Positions 42,389-49,483 of a stretch of 64,000 nt of DNA are shown in pieces. The notes under the pieces are model-generated. The model had not been told where the DNA came from, did not search any database, and saw only the letters and a program-made list of their open reading frames with translations. A program made the position numbers and the translations under genes. The stretch spans positions 124,001-188,000 of the forward strand of contig NZ_JQMQ01000005.1 in NCBI RefSeq assembly GCF_000744815.1. Direction: 5' to 3'. The DNA is from Phaeacidiphilus oryzae TH49 (GTDB lineage: Bacteria; Actinomycetota; Actinomycetes; Streptomycetales; Streptomycetaceae). Every line of letters begins with the position of its first letter. Position 1 is the stretch's first letter.

Positions 42389-43540
42389 TTGACACGGCTC
42401 ACCGGAGGCGACACCTCGCTCCTGCGGCGGATCAACTCCGCGGTGACCCTGGAGGCCATGCGCGGGGGCACGCCCACCACGCTGACCCAACTGGTCGGCG
42501 ACACCGGCCTGTCCCGTCCCACCGTCGAAGGGGTGATCGAGGACCTGGTGGCCGGCGGCCTGGTCGCCGAGGTGGACCAGGAGGCCTGCACCCCCCGCGG
42601 CCGCGGCCAGCGCGGCCGCCCCGCCCGCCACTTCCGGTTCCGCGCCGAGGCCGGGCACACCCTCGGCATCGAGATCGGCACCCACGGCTGCCGTGCCCTC
42701 CTCGCCGACCTCACCGGCCGCACCCTGGACTCCTACGAGCGCCCGATACCGGACGCCACCCCCGCCGAGGAGCGGCTGACCCTGGTCCGCGGCACGGTCG
42801 CCGAACTCCTCCGCCGGAGCGGGGTCGCCCGGGACAGCCTGTGGGCGGTCGGCGTCGGCACCCCGGGGGTGGTGGACGCCGAGGGCGTCGTCCAGCTCGG
42901 CACGGCACTCCCCGGCTGGACCGGGCTGGACCTGGCCGGCCGGCTGCGCCGCTCGTTCCGCTGCCCGGTCTTCGTCGAGAACGACGCCAACCTGGCCGCG
43001 ATCGGCGAGCACTGGCAGGGCGCCGCCCGCGGGATGGGCGACGTGGTCTTCGTCCTCGCCGGGCTGAGCCCAGGCGCCGGCTCGCTGATCGACGGGCGGC
43101 TGCACCGGGGCTTCGGCGGGGCGGCCGGGGAGATCGGCGCCCTCCACCTCCTCGGCCAGGAGGACGCTCCCGAACAGCTGCTCGCCCCCGGCGACGAGCC
43201 GCTCACCCCCCTGGACGAGGACGCCGTCTCCCGGCTGCTGCTGGACGCCAGGGCCGGCGACTCGACCGCCCTCGCCCTCCGCGGGCGGTTCCTCAACCGC
43301 CTGGTGCGGGACGTGGCCGCGCTGGTGGTGGCGATCGACCCGCGGATCGTGGTGGTCGGCGGCTGGGCGGCCGGACTGGACGGCGTTCTGGAGCCCCTGC
43401 GCGACCGGCTCAGCCGGGCCTGCCTCCGTCCGCCGGAGGTCACCCTGACCGAGCTGGGCGCGGAGGCGATCGCCACCGGCGCCCTCCGGCTCGCCGTCGA
43501 CCACGTCGAGCAGCGACTCTTCCAGGTCGAGCAACCCTAA
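42389..43540 (+). CDS. ROK family transcriptional regulator
   Basis: 383 aa. Winged-helix domain at about 8-75 (LLRRINSAVTLEAMRGGTP, LSRPTVEGVIEDL), then the ROK sugar-kinase fold: LGIEIGTHGCRALLADLTG, GVGTPGVVD, VENDANLAAIGEHW and GGAAGEIGALH. The usual zinc cluster CxCGxxGC is not seen after the GEIG segment, where HLLGQEDAPEQL lies, so sugar phosphorylation is unlikely. The TTG start follows AAGGAGG at 9 nt. It lies 79 bp after the mocR-type gene on the same strand. The target is unknown; no sugar transporter is nearby. Confidence 0.9.
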   Translation: MTRLTGGDTSLLRRINSAVTLEAMRGGTPTTLTQLVGDTGLSRPTVEGVIEDLVAGGLVAEVDQEACTPRGRGQRGRPARHFRFRAEAGHTLGIEIGTHGCRALLADLTGRTLDSYERPIPDATPAEERLTLVRGTVAELLRRSGVARDSLWAVGVGTPGVVDAEGVVQLGTALPGWTGLDLAGRLRRSFRCPVFVENDANLAAIGEHWQGAARGMGDVVFVLAGLSPGAGSLIDGRLHRGFGGAAGEIGALHLLGQEDAPEQLLAPGDEPLTPLDEDAVSRLLLDARAGDSTALALRGRFLNRLVRDVAALVVAIDPRIVVVGGWAAGLDGVLEPLRDRLSRACLRPPEVTLTELGAEAIATGALRLAVDHVEQRLFQVEQP

Positions 43541-43556
43541 ATATCAACTTTAGGGT
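43534..43556 (+). terminator. AT-rich stem-loop across the ROK stop codon
   Basis: ACCCTAAA-TATCAAC-TTTAGGGT, a perfect 8-bp stem. The TAA at 43538-43540 is inside the left arm. It could be a terminator or an operator. Confidence 0.5.
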
Positions 43557-43606
43557 CAGACTTCAGCGCAGAACCCCTCCCCTAGCCGCGGAATCATCCG
43601 CCTCTA

Positions 43607-43637
43607 CTTTCGATACGCTACAGTAGCGTATCGAAAG
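43607..43637. promoter_or_regulatory. 31-bp perfect palindrome before the TetR gene
   Basis: Arms of 15 bp (43607-43621, CTTTCGATACGCTAC, and 43623-43637) around a central A. It contains a possible -10 box TACGCT and ends 15 bp before the TetR ATG. Almost certainly the autoregulatory operator. Confidence 0.8.
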
Positions 43638-43652
43638 GAAGGATCGCCGCCG

Positions 43653-44243
43653 ATGAGCACACCACCCGGCACGACCGGCCGACCCAGGGACGCCGGCCGC
43701 GACCTCGCCATCCTGGACGCGACCCTGCGGCTGCTCACCGAGGTGGGCTACGACCAGCTCTCCATGGAGGGGGTGGCCGCCCGCGCCGGGGTCGCCAAGA
43801 CCACCGTCTACCGCCGCTACCGCGACAAGGCCGCCCTGGTGGCCGCCGCCGTGGACCGCAGAGCGGGCGGCACCCCGCCGGAGACCGACGCGGGAGACCT
43901 CCGTACGCAGCTGCTGGTCCAGGTGCGGTGGCTGGCGCGGCAGATCGCCGAGCAGGAGATCGGCCTCCTCGGCGCGCTCTTCGCCGGCATGCGCGGCGAT
44001 CCGGCGCTGGCCGCCGAGATGCGGCGGATCCGCCGACGGGACGAGGCGGCGATGACCGACCAGCCGCTGCGGCGGGCGGCCGAACACGGCGAGCGGCTGG
44101 CCCCGGCGGCCGCCGAGCTGTTCGCCGAGGTCGCCCCGGCCGTCATCGTCCACCGGATCGTCTTCACCGACCTGAGCTGCGACGAGCCCTTCGTCGAGCA
44201 CCTGGTCGACGACATCCTCCTGCCGCTGCTGCGCGGCCGCTGA
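43653..44243 (+). CDS. TetR family regulator
   Basis: 196-aa repressor. Helix-turn-helix at about 17-65: LAILDATLRLLTEVGYDQLSM, then VAKTTVYRRYRDKAALVAAA. The C-terminal domain includes RQIAEQEIGLLGALFAGMRGD. The ATG follows AAGGAAGGA. A 31-bp perfect palindrome overlaps its promoter. The NmrA-type oxidoreductase follows after 38 bp on the same strand, so the two form one self-repressed operon. Confidence 0.93.
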   Translation: MSTPPGTTGRPRDAGRDLAILDATLRLLTEVGYDQLSMEGVAARAGVAKTTVYRRYRDKAALVAAAVDRRAGGTPPETDAGDLRTQLLVQVRWLARQIAEQEIGLLGALFAGMRGDPALAAEMRRIRRRDEAAMTDQPLRRAAEHGERLAPAAAELFAEVAPAVIVHRIVFTDLSCDEPFVEHLVDDILLPLLRGR

Positions 44244-44281
44244 CGCCCCCCGCCACCCTCCTCGACCCGAAGGGACATCGC

Positions 44282-45139
44282 ATGATCGTCATCACCGGCG
44301 CCACCGGCAGCCTCAACGGCGCCACCGTCGAACACCTGCTGAAGCGCGTCCCCGCCGAGCGGATCGCCGTCAGCGTCCGCGACCCCGCCAAGGCGCGGCA
44401 CCTCGCCGACCGGGGGGTCCGGGTGCGCCAGGGCAGCTACCAGGACCCGGCCGCGCTCCGGCACTCCTTCGAGGGCGCCGAGCAGGTCCTGCTGGTCTCC
44501 TCCAACGATCCGCACGCGGACGCGGTCGCCCTCCACCGGGCCGGCATCGAGGCCGCGGTCGCGGCGGGCGCCCAGCGCATCCTCTACACCAGCCACCAGG
44601 GCGCCGACGCCGACAGCCCCTTCCCCCCGGCCCGCGACCACGCGGCCACCGAGCGGCTGCTCGCCGAGTCCGGCGTCGCCTGGACGGCGCTGCGCAACGG
44701 CTTCTACGCGCACAGCCTGGGCTGGCTCCTCGGCCCCTGGCGGCAGACCGGCGTGATCGCCGCCCCGGCCGACGGGCCGGTCTCCTGGACCGACCGTGCG
44801 GACGCCGCCGAGGCGGCCGCGGTCATCCTGGCCGGCGACCGGCCCTTCGACGGCCCGGTGACCCTCACCGCCCGCCGGGCCGTGACCTTCGCCGACATCG
44901 CCGCCCTGGCCACCGAGATCACCGGCCGCGAGGTGCGGCGGCTGGTGCTGGACGACGAGCGCTGGGTCGCGGACCAGGTCGCCGCCGGCACCCCGGAGGA
45001 GTTGGCCCGGATGGTCCCGCCCACGTTCCAGGCCGCCCGCGAGGGCCGTCTCGCCGGGGTCGACCCGCTGCTGGCGCAGCTCCTCGGCCGGGAACCGCGC
45101 AGCGTCGCCGACCAGCTCACGGAGAGCGACGATGCCTGA
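44282..45139 (+). CDS. NmrA-like NAD(P)H-binding protein (quinone reductase QorB type)
   Basis: 285 aa. Nucleotide loop VITGATGSLNGATVEHLL (3-20), VSVRDPAKARHLADRGV for NADP, YQDPAALRHSFEGAEQVLLVSSND, YTSHQGADADSPFPPARDHAATE and WTALRNGFYAHSLGWLL, all as in QorB/NmrA proteins. ATG 44282 follows AAGGGA at 8 nt. In an operon with the TetR gene, it is probably an electrophile or quinone-stress reductase. The stop lies within a 23-bp tandem repeat. Confidence 0.9.
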   Translation: MIVITGATGSLNGATVEHLLKRVPAERIAVSVRDPAKARHLADRGVRVRQGSYQDPAALRHSFEGAEQVLLVSSNDPHADAVALHRAGIEAAVAAGAQRILYTSHQGADADSPFPPARDHAATERLLAESGVAWTALRNGFYAHSLGWLLGPWRQTGVIAAPADGPVSWTDRADAAEAAAVILAGDRPFDGPVTLTARRAVTFADIAALATEITGREVRRLVLDDERWVADQVAAGTPEELARMVPPTFQAAREGRLAGVDPLLAQLLGREPRSVADQLTESDDA

Positions 45140-45190
45140 CGAACGAGAGCGGCGACGCCTGAGGAAAGAGAGCGCCGCCGCCTGACGAAC
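45134..45190. repeat. 23-bp tandem repeat over the NmrA-like stop codon
   Basis: Copies at 45134-45156 (GCCTGACGAACGAGAGCGGC and three more), 45157-45179 (diverged) and the start of a third at 45180-45190. Each carries TGA at the same place; the first supplies the stop codon. Confidence 0.7.
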
Positions 45191-45199
45191 GGTGGGCAC

Positions 45200-45937
45200 T
45201 CAGGCGCTGCGGGCCACCTCGACCGGCTCCTGTCCGGCGGCCCCGAAGGTCAGCCGGCAGGTGTCGGCGCGGTAGGTGGAGACGGCGACCGCGCCGGTCC
45301 GGCCGTCGCCACCGCCGTAGCGGGTGGTGACCACCAGCACCGGGCTGCCCGGCGGGCGCTCCAGAAGGCGCGCCTCGGCGTCCTCGGCCACCCCCAGCTC
45401 CACGGCCCGGGACTCCGGCCCGGAGCGGGCCGCTTCCGGGTCGACCGCGCGCGGCACATACAGCGTCTCGGTGCCGACGGCCCTGCCGTCCACCACCCGC
45501 AGCCGCCGCACCGCGTGGACCGAGTCCCCGGCGGCCAGCCCCAGTTCGGAGGCGACCGCGGCCGGCGCCCCGGCCGGGCCGGACTCGACCACCCGCCAGA
45601 CGTCCCGTTGCCCGTCGTCCACCGCGGCCGGGTCCGCCGTCGCGGCCGGCCCCACCGGGACGCCCATCCGCGGAGCGGCGATCACCGTGCCGATCCCGCG
45701 CCGGCGCACCAGCCTGCCCTCCAGCTCCAGCTGGTCCAGGGCCTGACGGAGCGTCGCCCGCGCGACGCCGAACCGGGCGGCCAGTTCGCGCTCGTTGGGC
45801 AGCGCGTCGCCGGGTCCGAACTCGGTGTCGATGGTGCGCACCAGCACGGTCCGCAGATACCAGTACTTGGGCTCCTGCGCGGCCGGCACGGCCGCCGGCC
45901 TCGCCGCCGGCGCCTCCGCGAGCTGTGTGGTCCCCAC
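45200..45937 (-). CDS. GntR family regulator, HutC/UTRA type
   Basis: 245 aa. Winged helix at about 25-90: YWYLRTVLVRTIDTEFGPGD, NERELAARFGVARATLRQAL, LELEGRLVRRRGIGTVIA. The C-terminal UTRA ligand domain (about 105-240) has ASELGLAAGDSVHAVRRLRV and TETLYVPRAV. The GTG at 45937 follows GGAGGG at 6 nt; the frame is open to 46060 but crosses the operators. The upstream 75 bp is full of inverted repeats, so autoregulation is likely. The ligand is unknown and no transporter is adjacent. Confidence 0.9.
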   Translation of the reverse strand: MGTTQLAEAPAARPAAVPAAQEPKYWYLRTVLVRTIDTEFGPGDALPNERELAARFGVARATLRQALDQLELEGRLVRRRGIGTVIAAPRMGVPVGPAATADPAAVDDGQRDVWRVVESGPAGAPAAVASELGLAAGDSVHAVRRLRVVDGRAVGTETLYVPRAVDPEAARSGPESRAVELGVAEDAEARLLERPPGSPVLVVTTRYGGGDGRTGAVAVSTYRADTCRLTFGAAGQEPVEVARSA

Positions 45938-45959
45938 CCTGCGCCCTCCGACCGGGAGC

Positions 45960-46013
45960 GGACGCTTTTTGCGTCCTTCTTTATTAAAGGTCCCTGTACT
46001 AAACACGGACCTT
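45960..46013. promoter_or_regulatory. Inverted repeats in the GntR promoter
   Basis: GGACGC-TTTTT-GCGTCC at 45960-45976 and AAGGTCC-N13-GGACCTT at 45987-46013, both perfect. The stretch between is AT-rich (TTCTTTATTAAAGG). Likely operators and promoter of the GntR gene. Confidence 0.55.
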
Positions 46014-46049
46014 AGGCCGATGCCGGGGACTTGGTCAATACCAATGCAG

Positions 46050-46099
46050 CGCCCCCTCATCCGGTGGCCGACCGTGGCCGGCCGCCGGATGAGGGGGCG
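46050..46099 (-). terminator. Long hairpin after the SDR gene
   Basis: Arms 46050-46073 and 46076-46099 match at 22 of 24 positions (outer arm CGCCCCCTCATCCGG). It starts 34 bp after the SDR stop and separates it from the GntR gene. Confidence 0.75.
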
Positions 46100-46133
46100 T
46101 CAACTCGCCGTGGGGGCCTTCGCGACGGCCGGT

Positions 46134-46940
46134 TCAGATCCCGTATCCGCCGTCGACGTCGAGCTTCTGACCGGAGATGAAGCCGGCCCGCTCCGAGGCC
46201 AGGAAGCAGACCGCCTCGGCGACGTCCGCCGCCGCCCCGAACCTCCGCAGGGCGATGTTGCCGCGGGCCACCGCCAGCGCCCGTTCGTCCAGGTCGCCGG
46301 TGGAGATCAGCTGCCCGCCCATCCCGTCGGTGAGCATCCCGGGGCCGACGCAGTTGGCCCGCACCCCGTACCTCCCCTCCTCGGCGGCGAGGGCGCGCAC
46401 CACCTGTTCGACCGCCCCCTTCGGTCCCGAGGAGAGGCCGTCCCGGACCGGGAAGCGGGCGGTGGCCGCCGTGGTGACGGCGACCAGACTGCCGCGCGAG
46501 CGGCGCAACGCGGGCAGCGCGGCATGCGCGACATTGAAGAACCCGGCCGCGTCCGCGGTGAGTTGGCGGGCGAAGTCGTCCGGGTCGACGGTGCTGAGGT
46601 GGACCATCGGGACGTGCGGCCCGGCCGCGTGGACGACCGTGTGGATCCCGCCGAGCTCCTCCTCGAACGCGCGGACCACCTCGCGGCAGCGCTGAGCGTC
46701 CGTCACCTCCAGCTGCCGGACGGCGATCCGCGGCCGCCCGCCGGCCCCTTCCCCGAGCCCGGACCGCTCGGCGGCCTCCGCGGCGGCCGCGACGACCGGT
46801 TCGACCCTGCCGCGGGCGCCGCGGTGGGTGAGGCCCAGCCGGCTGCCGCGCTCGGCGAGGAGCGCGGCGACGGCCGCCCCGATCCCGCCGGTGGCTCCGA
46901 TGACCAGCGCGCCCCCGGGGCGTGAGGAGAAGTCGTCCAT
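46134..46940 (-). CDS. SDR-family protein lacking the catalytic Tyr
   Basis: 268-aa short-chain dehydrogenase fold: LVIGATGGIGAAVAALLAER (nucleotide loop), VVHAAGPHVPM (in place of NNAG), and the C-terminal CFLASERAGFISGQKLDVDGGYG typical of FabG-like SDRs. At the active site the YxxxK motif reads SSGPK, so Ser takes the place of Tyr, and the catalytic Ser position is Thr. Classical reduction is therefore doubtful. ATG 46940 has no ribosome binding site; a -10 box ends 8 nt before it, which predicts a leaderless mRNA. An operator-like palindrome overlaps the promoter. Confidence 0.85.
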   Translation of the reverse strand: MDDFSSRPGGALVIGATGGIGAAVAALLAERGSRLGLTHRGARGRVEPVVAAAAEAAERSGLGEGAGGRPRIAVRQLEVTDAQRCREVVRAFEEELGGIHTVVHAAGPHVPMVHLSTVDPDDFARQLTADAAGFFNVAHAALPALRRSRGSLVAVTTAATARFPVRDGLSSGPKGAVEQVVRALAAEEGRYGVRANCVGPGMLTDGMGGQLISTGDLDERALAVARGNIALRRFGAAADVAEAVCFLASERAGFISGQKLDVDGGYGI

Positions 46941-46948
46941 GGTCGCGT

Positions 46949-46967
46949 ACGGTACCAAACGCTTGTT
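46949..46967 (-). promoter_or_regulatory. Leaderless promoter with overlapping palindrome for the SDR gene
   Basis: On the minus strand TACCGT (46954-46949) is the -10 box. AACAAGCGTTTGGT (46967-46954) is near-palindromic and matches the KstR2-type pattern AnCAAGnnCTTGnT at 9 of 10 fixed bases. Confidence 0.45.
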
Positions 46968-47025
46968 AGGCACACGGCCCGACGGATCCCGGAACTCCCT
47001 TGCGGGGCAAGCCCGCTGAGCCCGC

Positions 47026-47499
47026 TCAGCGGGCGGTGGCGAGCAACCGGCCGAGGCCGTTCCGGCCGTGACGCATCATCAGCCAGTGGTTGGCCCGGAA
47101 GAACGGCCGCCCGGGCAGCGCGAAGGCCCGCATCAGCGGCTTGCGGACCACCACGTCCTGCTGGAAGACGGCCACGGTGGCGCCGTCCCCGCGGCTGGTG
47201 ACCGTCCACCGCGCGCTCCCCTCCAGATCCCCGCGCATCGCCGCCTCCAGCACGCCCTCCGCCGGATCCTCGCGCACCGCCGTGGCGACCACCACCAGGT
47301 CGTACGGCAGCGCGGAGCGGAAGCGCAGCACGCCGGTGCGCTCGTCGACCTGGCGCACCTCGCGGACCTCCGGCCACCAGTGCGGCCAGCGGCGCGGATC
47401 GCGCAGCTCCTGGTAGACCCGGCCGGGCGGCGCCGGGAGGTCCCACAGGCTGAGGAAGCGGTAGCGGTGCGGGTCCCAGGCACCCCCGTCGGGATTCAT
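47026..47499 (-). CDS. SRPBCC family protein
   Basis: 157-aa protein with a START-like ligand-binding fold: FLSLWDLPAPPGRVYQELRDPRRWPHWWPEVREVR at the start, WTVTSRGDGATVAVFQQDVVV in the sheet, and the closing long helix RANHWLMMRHGRNGLGRLLA. Such proteins bind lipids or polyketides or help cyclise them. There is no signal peptide. ATG 47499 is 7 nt after TACCCT, so the mRNA is probably leaderless. Divergent from the PPOX gene over 99 bp. Confidence 0.88.
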   Translation of the reverse strand: MNPDGGAWDPHRYRFLSLWDLPAPPGRVYQELRDPRRWPHWWPEVREVRQVDERTGVLRFRSALPYDLVVVATAVREDPAEGVLEAAMRGDLEGSARWTVTSRGDGATVAVFQQDVVVRKPLMRAFALPGRPFFRANHWLMMRHGRNGLGRLLATAR

Positions 47500-47506
47500 G
47501 CCGATC

Positions 47507-47591
47507 AGGGTAAACGCGCGTCGAACGGCCGGTAAGAACCGGCGCGGCCCGCCGCGGTCGGTGGTTCCCGGTCAGCCGGGGCACGTACCCT
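47507..47591. promoter_or_regulatory. Back-to-back leaderless promoters (TACCCT x2)
   Basis: TACCCT on the minus strand at 47512-47507 is 7 nt before ATG 47499. TACCCT on the plus strand at 47586-47591 is 7 nt before ATG 47599. Same box and same spacing on both strands. Confidence 0.6.
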
Positions 47592-47598
47592 CTGGCGC

Positions 47599-48090
47599 AT
47601 GAGTCGACGCATCGCCACCAACACCTCCGTGGACCAGAAGGCCCTGCTGGATTTCGTCCGCCCGCGCAACCGAGCCATCCTCATGACCACCCGGGCCGAC
47701 GGCCGCCCGCAGGCCTCCCCGGTGACCTGCGGGGTGGACGACTCCGGCCGGATCGTCGTCTCCAGCTACCCCCAGCGCGCCAAGGTGCGCAACGCCCGCC
47801 GCGACCCGCGGGTCAGCGTGCTGGTCCTCTCCGAGGAGTTCGACGACCCGTGGGTGCAGGTGGACGGCACGGCCGAGGTGGTGGACGCCACCGAGGACAC
47901 CGACCCGTTCGTCGAGTACTTCCGCAACATCGCCGGCGAGCACCCGGACTGGGACGAGTACCGCGAGGCGATGGTCAAGCAGGGCAAGTCTCTCCTCCGG
48001 ATCACCCCGGAGCGCTGGGGCCCGATCGCCACCGGCGGCTTCCCGCCGGAGGCCGCCGGTCCCGAGGACACCTCGGACGAGGGGGCCTGA
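47599..48090 (+). CDS. PPOX-class F420-dependent oxidoreductase
   Basis: 163-aa split-barrel flavin/F420 protein. Features: LLDFVRPRNRAILMTTRADGRPQASPVTCGVDDSG, SYPQRAKVRNARRDPRVSVLV and WVQVDGTAEVVD, then SLLRITPERWGPIATGGFPP at the end, typical of F420-binding PPOX proteins of actinobacteria. The mRNA is probably leaderless. An SDR gene follows 7 bp after the stop, so the two are likely co-transcribed. The substrate is unknown. Confidence 0.9.
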   Translation: MSRRIATNTSVDQKALLDFVRPRNRAILMTTRADGRPQASPVTCGVDDSGRIVVSSYPQRAKVRNARRDPRVSVLVLSEEFDDPWVQVDGTAEVVDATEDTDPFVEYFRNIAGEHPDWDEYREAMVKQGKSLLRITPERWGPIATGGFPPEAAGPEDTSDEGA

Positions 48091-48097
48091 CCAGCAG

Positions 48098-49051
48098 ATG
48101 TCCCCCACCACGGCTGCCCGAGAGCGCTGGACCGTCCTCCACATGCCCGACCTCTCCGGACGGACCGCCCTGGTCACCGGCGCGAACAGCGGAATCGGCT
48201 GGCAGACCGCGCTGGAGCTGGCCAGACGCGGGGCCCGGGTGCTGCTCGCGGTCCGCGACCAGGAGCGCGGCGCTCGGGCGCTGACCGAGCTGCGCGGGCG
48301 CCTTCCGGGCGCCGTGGTGGAGACCGTTCCGCTGGACCTGGCCGACCTGGAGAGCGTCCGGTCCGCGGCCGAGGAGGTCGGCGACCGCCTGGACACCCTC
48401 GACCTGCTGGTCAACAACGCGGGGGTGATGGCCGTGCCGCAGCGCAGGACCACCGCCCAGGGCCTGGAACTCCAGATGGCCACCAACCACTTCGGGCACT
48501 TCGCCCTCACCGGACGGCTGCTGCCGCTGCTGCTGAAGCGGCCGGGCAGCCGGGTGGTGACGGTCTCCAGCTCGATGCACCGGCTGGGCCGCCTCGATCT
48601 GGCCGACCTCCAGCAGGAGCGCTCCTACCGGCCGTGGCGGGCCTACAACGCGGCCAAGCTGGCCAACGCGATGTTCACCCTGGAGCTCCAGCGCCGACTG
48701 GCGGCGGCGGACGCCAGAACCGCCAGTCTGGGCGCCCACCCCGGCTTCTCCGCCACCTCGCTGGTCGCCAACGGCCCGGCGGGCAGCGGTGGCCCGCTCG
48801 CCCCGATCACCGTCTGGGGCGCCCGGCTGGTCGGCCAGCCCGCCCACCAGGGCGCGCTGCCGACCCTCCGCGCCGCCACCGATCCGGCCGCCCGCGGCGG
48901 CGAGTACTACGGACCGGGCGGCTTCCAGGAGATGCGCGGCGCCCCGGTCCGGGTCGAGTACGCCCGGCGGGCGCACGACCGCGAGACCGCACGCCGGCTG
49001 TGGGAGGCCTCGGAGGAGCTGACCGGGGTGGTGCCGGCGCTGGGCGGCTGA
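48098..49051 (+). CDS. SDR family oxidoreductase (retinol dehydrogenase-like)
   Basis: 317-aa NAD(P)-dependent dehydrogenase. TALVTGANSGIGWQTALELA (nucleotide loop), LDLLVNNAGVM, NHFGHFALTGRLLPLL, VVTVSSSMHRLG (catalytic Ser) and YNAAKLANAMF (catalytic YxxxK) are intact. The ligand region is long, as in the retinol dehydrogenase/WWOX-like group. ATG 48098 is used; an internal ATG at 48143 (MPDLSGRTALVTG) is a possible alternative because the ribosome site is weak. It follows the PPOX gene by 7 bp. Confidence 0.9.
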   Translation: MSPTTAARERWTVLHMPDLSGRTALVTGANSGIGWQTALELARRGARVLLAVRDQERGARALTELRGRLPGAVVETVPLDLADLESVRSAAEEVGDRLDTLDLLVNNAGVMAVPQRRTTAQGLELQMATNHFGHFALTGRLLPLLLKRPGSRVVTVSSSMHRLGRLDLADLQQERSYRPWRAYNAAKLANAMFTLELQRRLAAADARTASLGAHPGFSATSLVANGPAGSGGPLAPITVWGARLVGQPAHQGALPTLRAATDPAARGGEYYGPGGFQEMRGAPVRVEYARRAHDRETARRLWEASEELTGVVPALGG

Positions 49052-49088
49052 CGCCCCGCCCGGAGGCGCCCCCGCCGCTCCCCGGCGG

Positions 49089-49346
49089 TCAGTGGCCCGA
49101 CGCGCGGGGCGACCGTCCGCGCAGCACCTGCGCCAGCCCCAGCGCGGAGACGATCGCCCACGCCCCCTCAAGCAGCAGGAAGCCCCACTGGAAGGTGATC
49201 AGGGCGTCCACCGCCATCGCCCCCGAACCGATCAGGTTGAGGACCAGGTAGACCTTGGACCTGGTGTTCATCCGGTCCGCCTGGGCCAGCATGAAGGGGA
49301 TCAGGACCAGCAGGGAACCGAGGATCTGCACGAGTTGCTCAGCCAT
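49089..49346 (-). CDS. CBU_0592 family membrane protein
   Basis: 85-aa protein with three hydrophobic segments: ILGSLLVLIPFMLAQ, YLVLNLIGSGAMAVDALI and FLLLEGAWAIVSALGLAQVL. The order and the YLVLNLIGSG and WGFLLLEGAWAIVS motifs match this small family, whose function is unknown. ATG 49346 follows GGAG at 11 nt; the longer frame to 49457 has no support. Convergent with the SDR gene (37 bp). Confidence 0.82.
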   Translation of the reverse strand: MAEQLVQILGSLLVLIPFMLAQADRMNTRSKVYLVLNLIGSGAMAVDALITFQWGFLLLEGAWAIVSALGLAQVLRGRSPRASGH

Positions 49347-49483
49347 CGCGGCGCGCGCTCCTTCGTAGAACTGCGAAGAGTCACGCGCCGTCTTTTCCTG
49401 CCGGGTACGGCGCACCTCGTCCGGAGCACGCGGACCGGTGTCCCGTGCCGCCTCCATCCTCGCACAGCCTCAGCCGCGCATCC

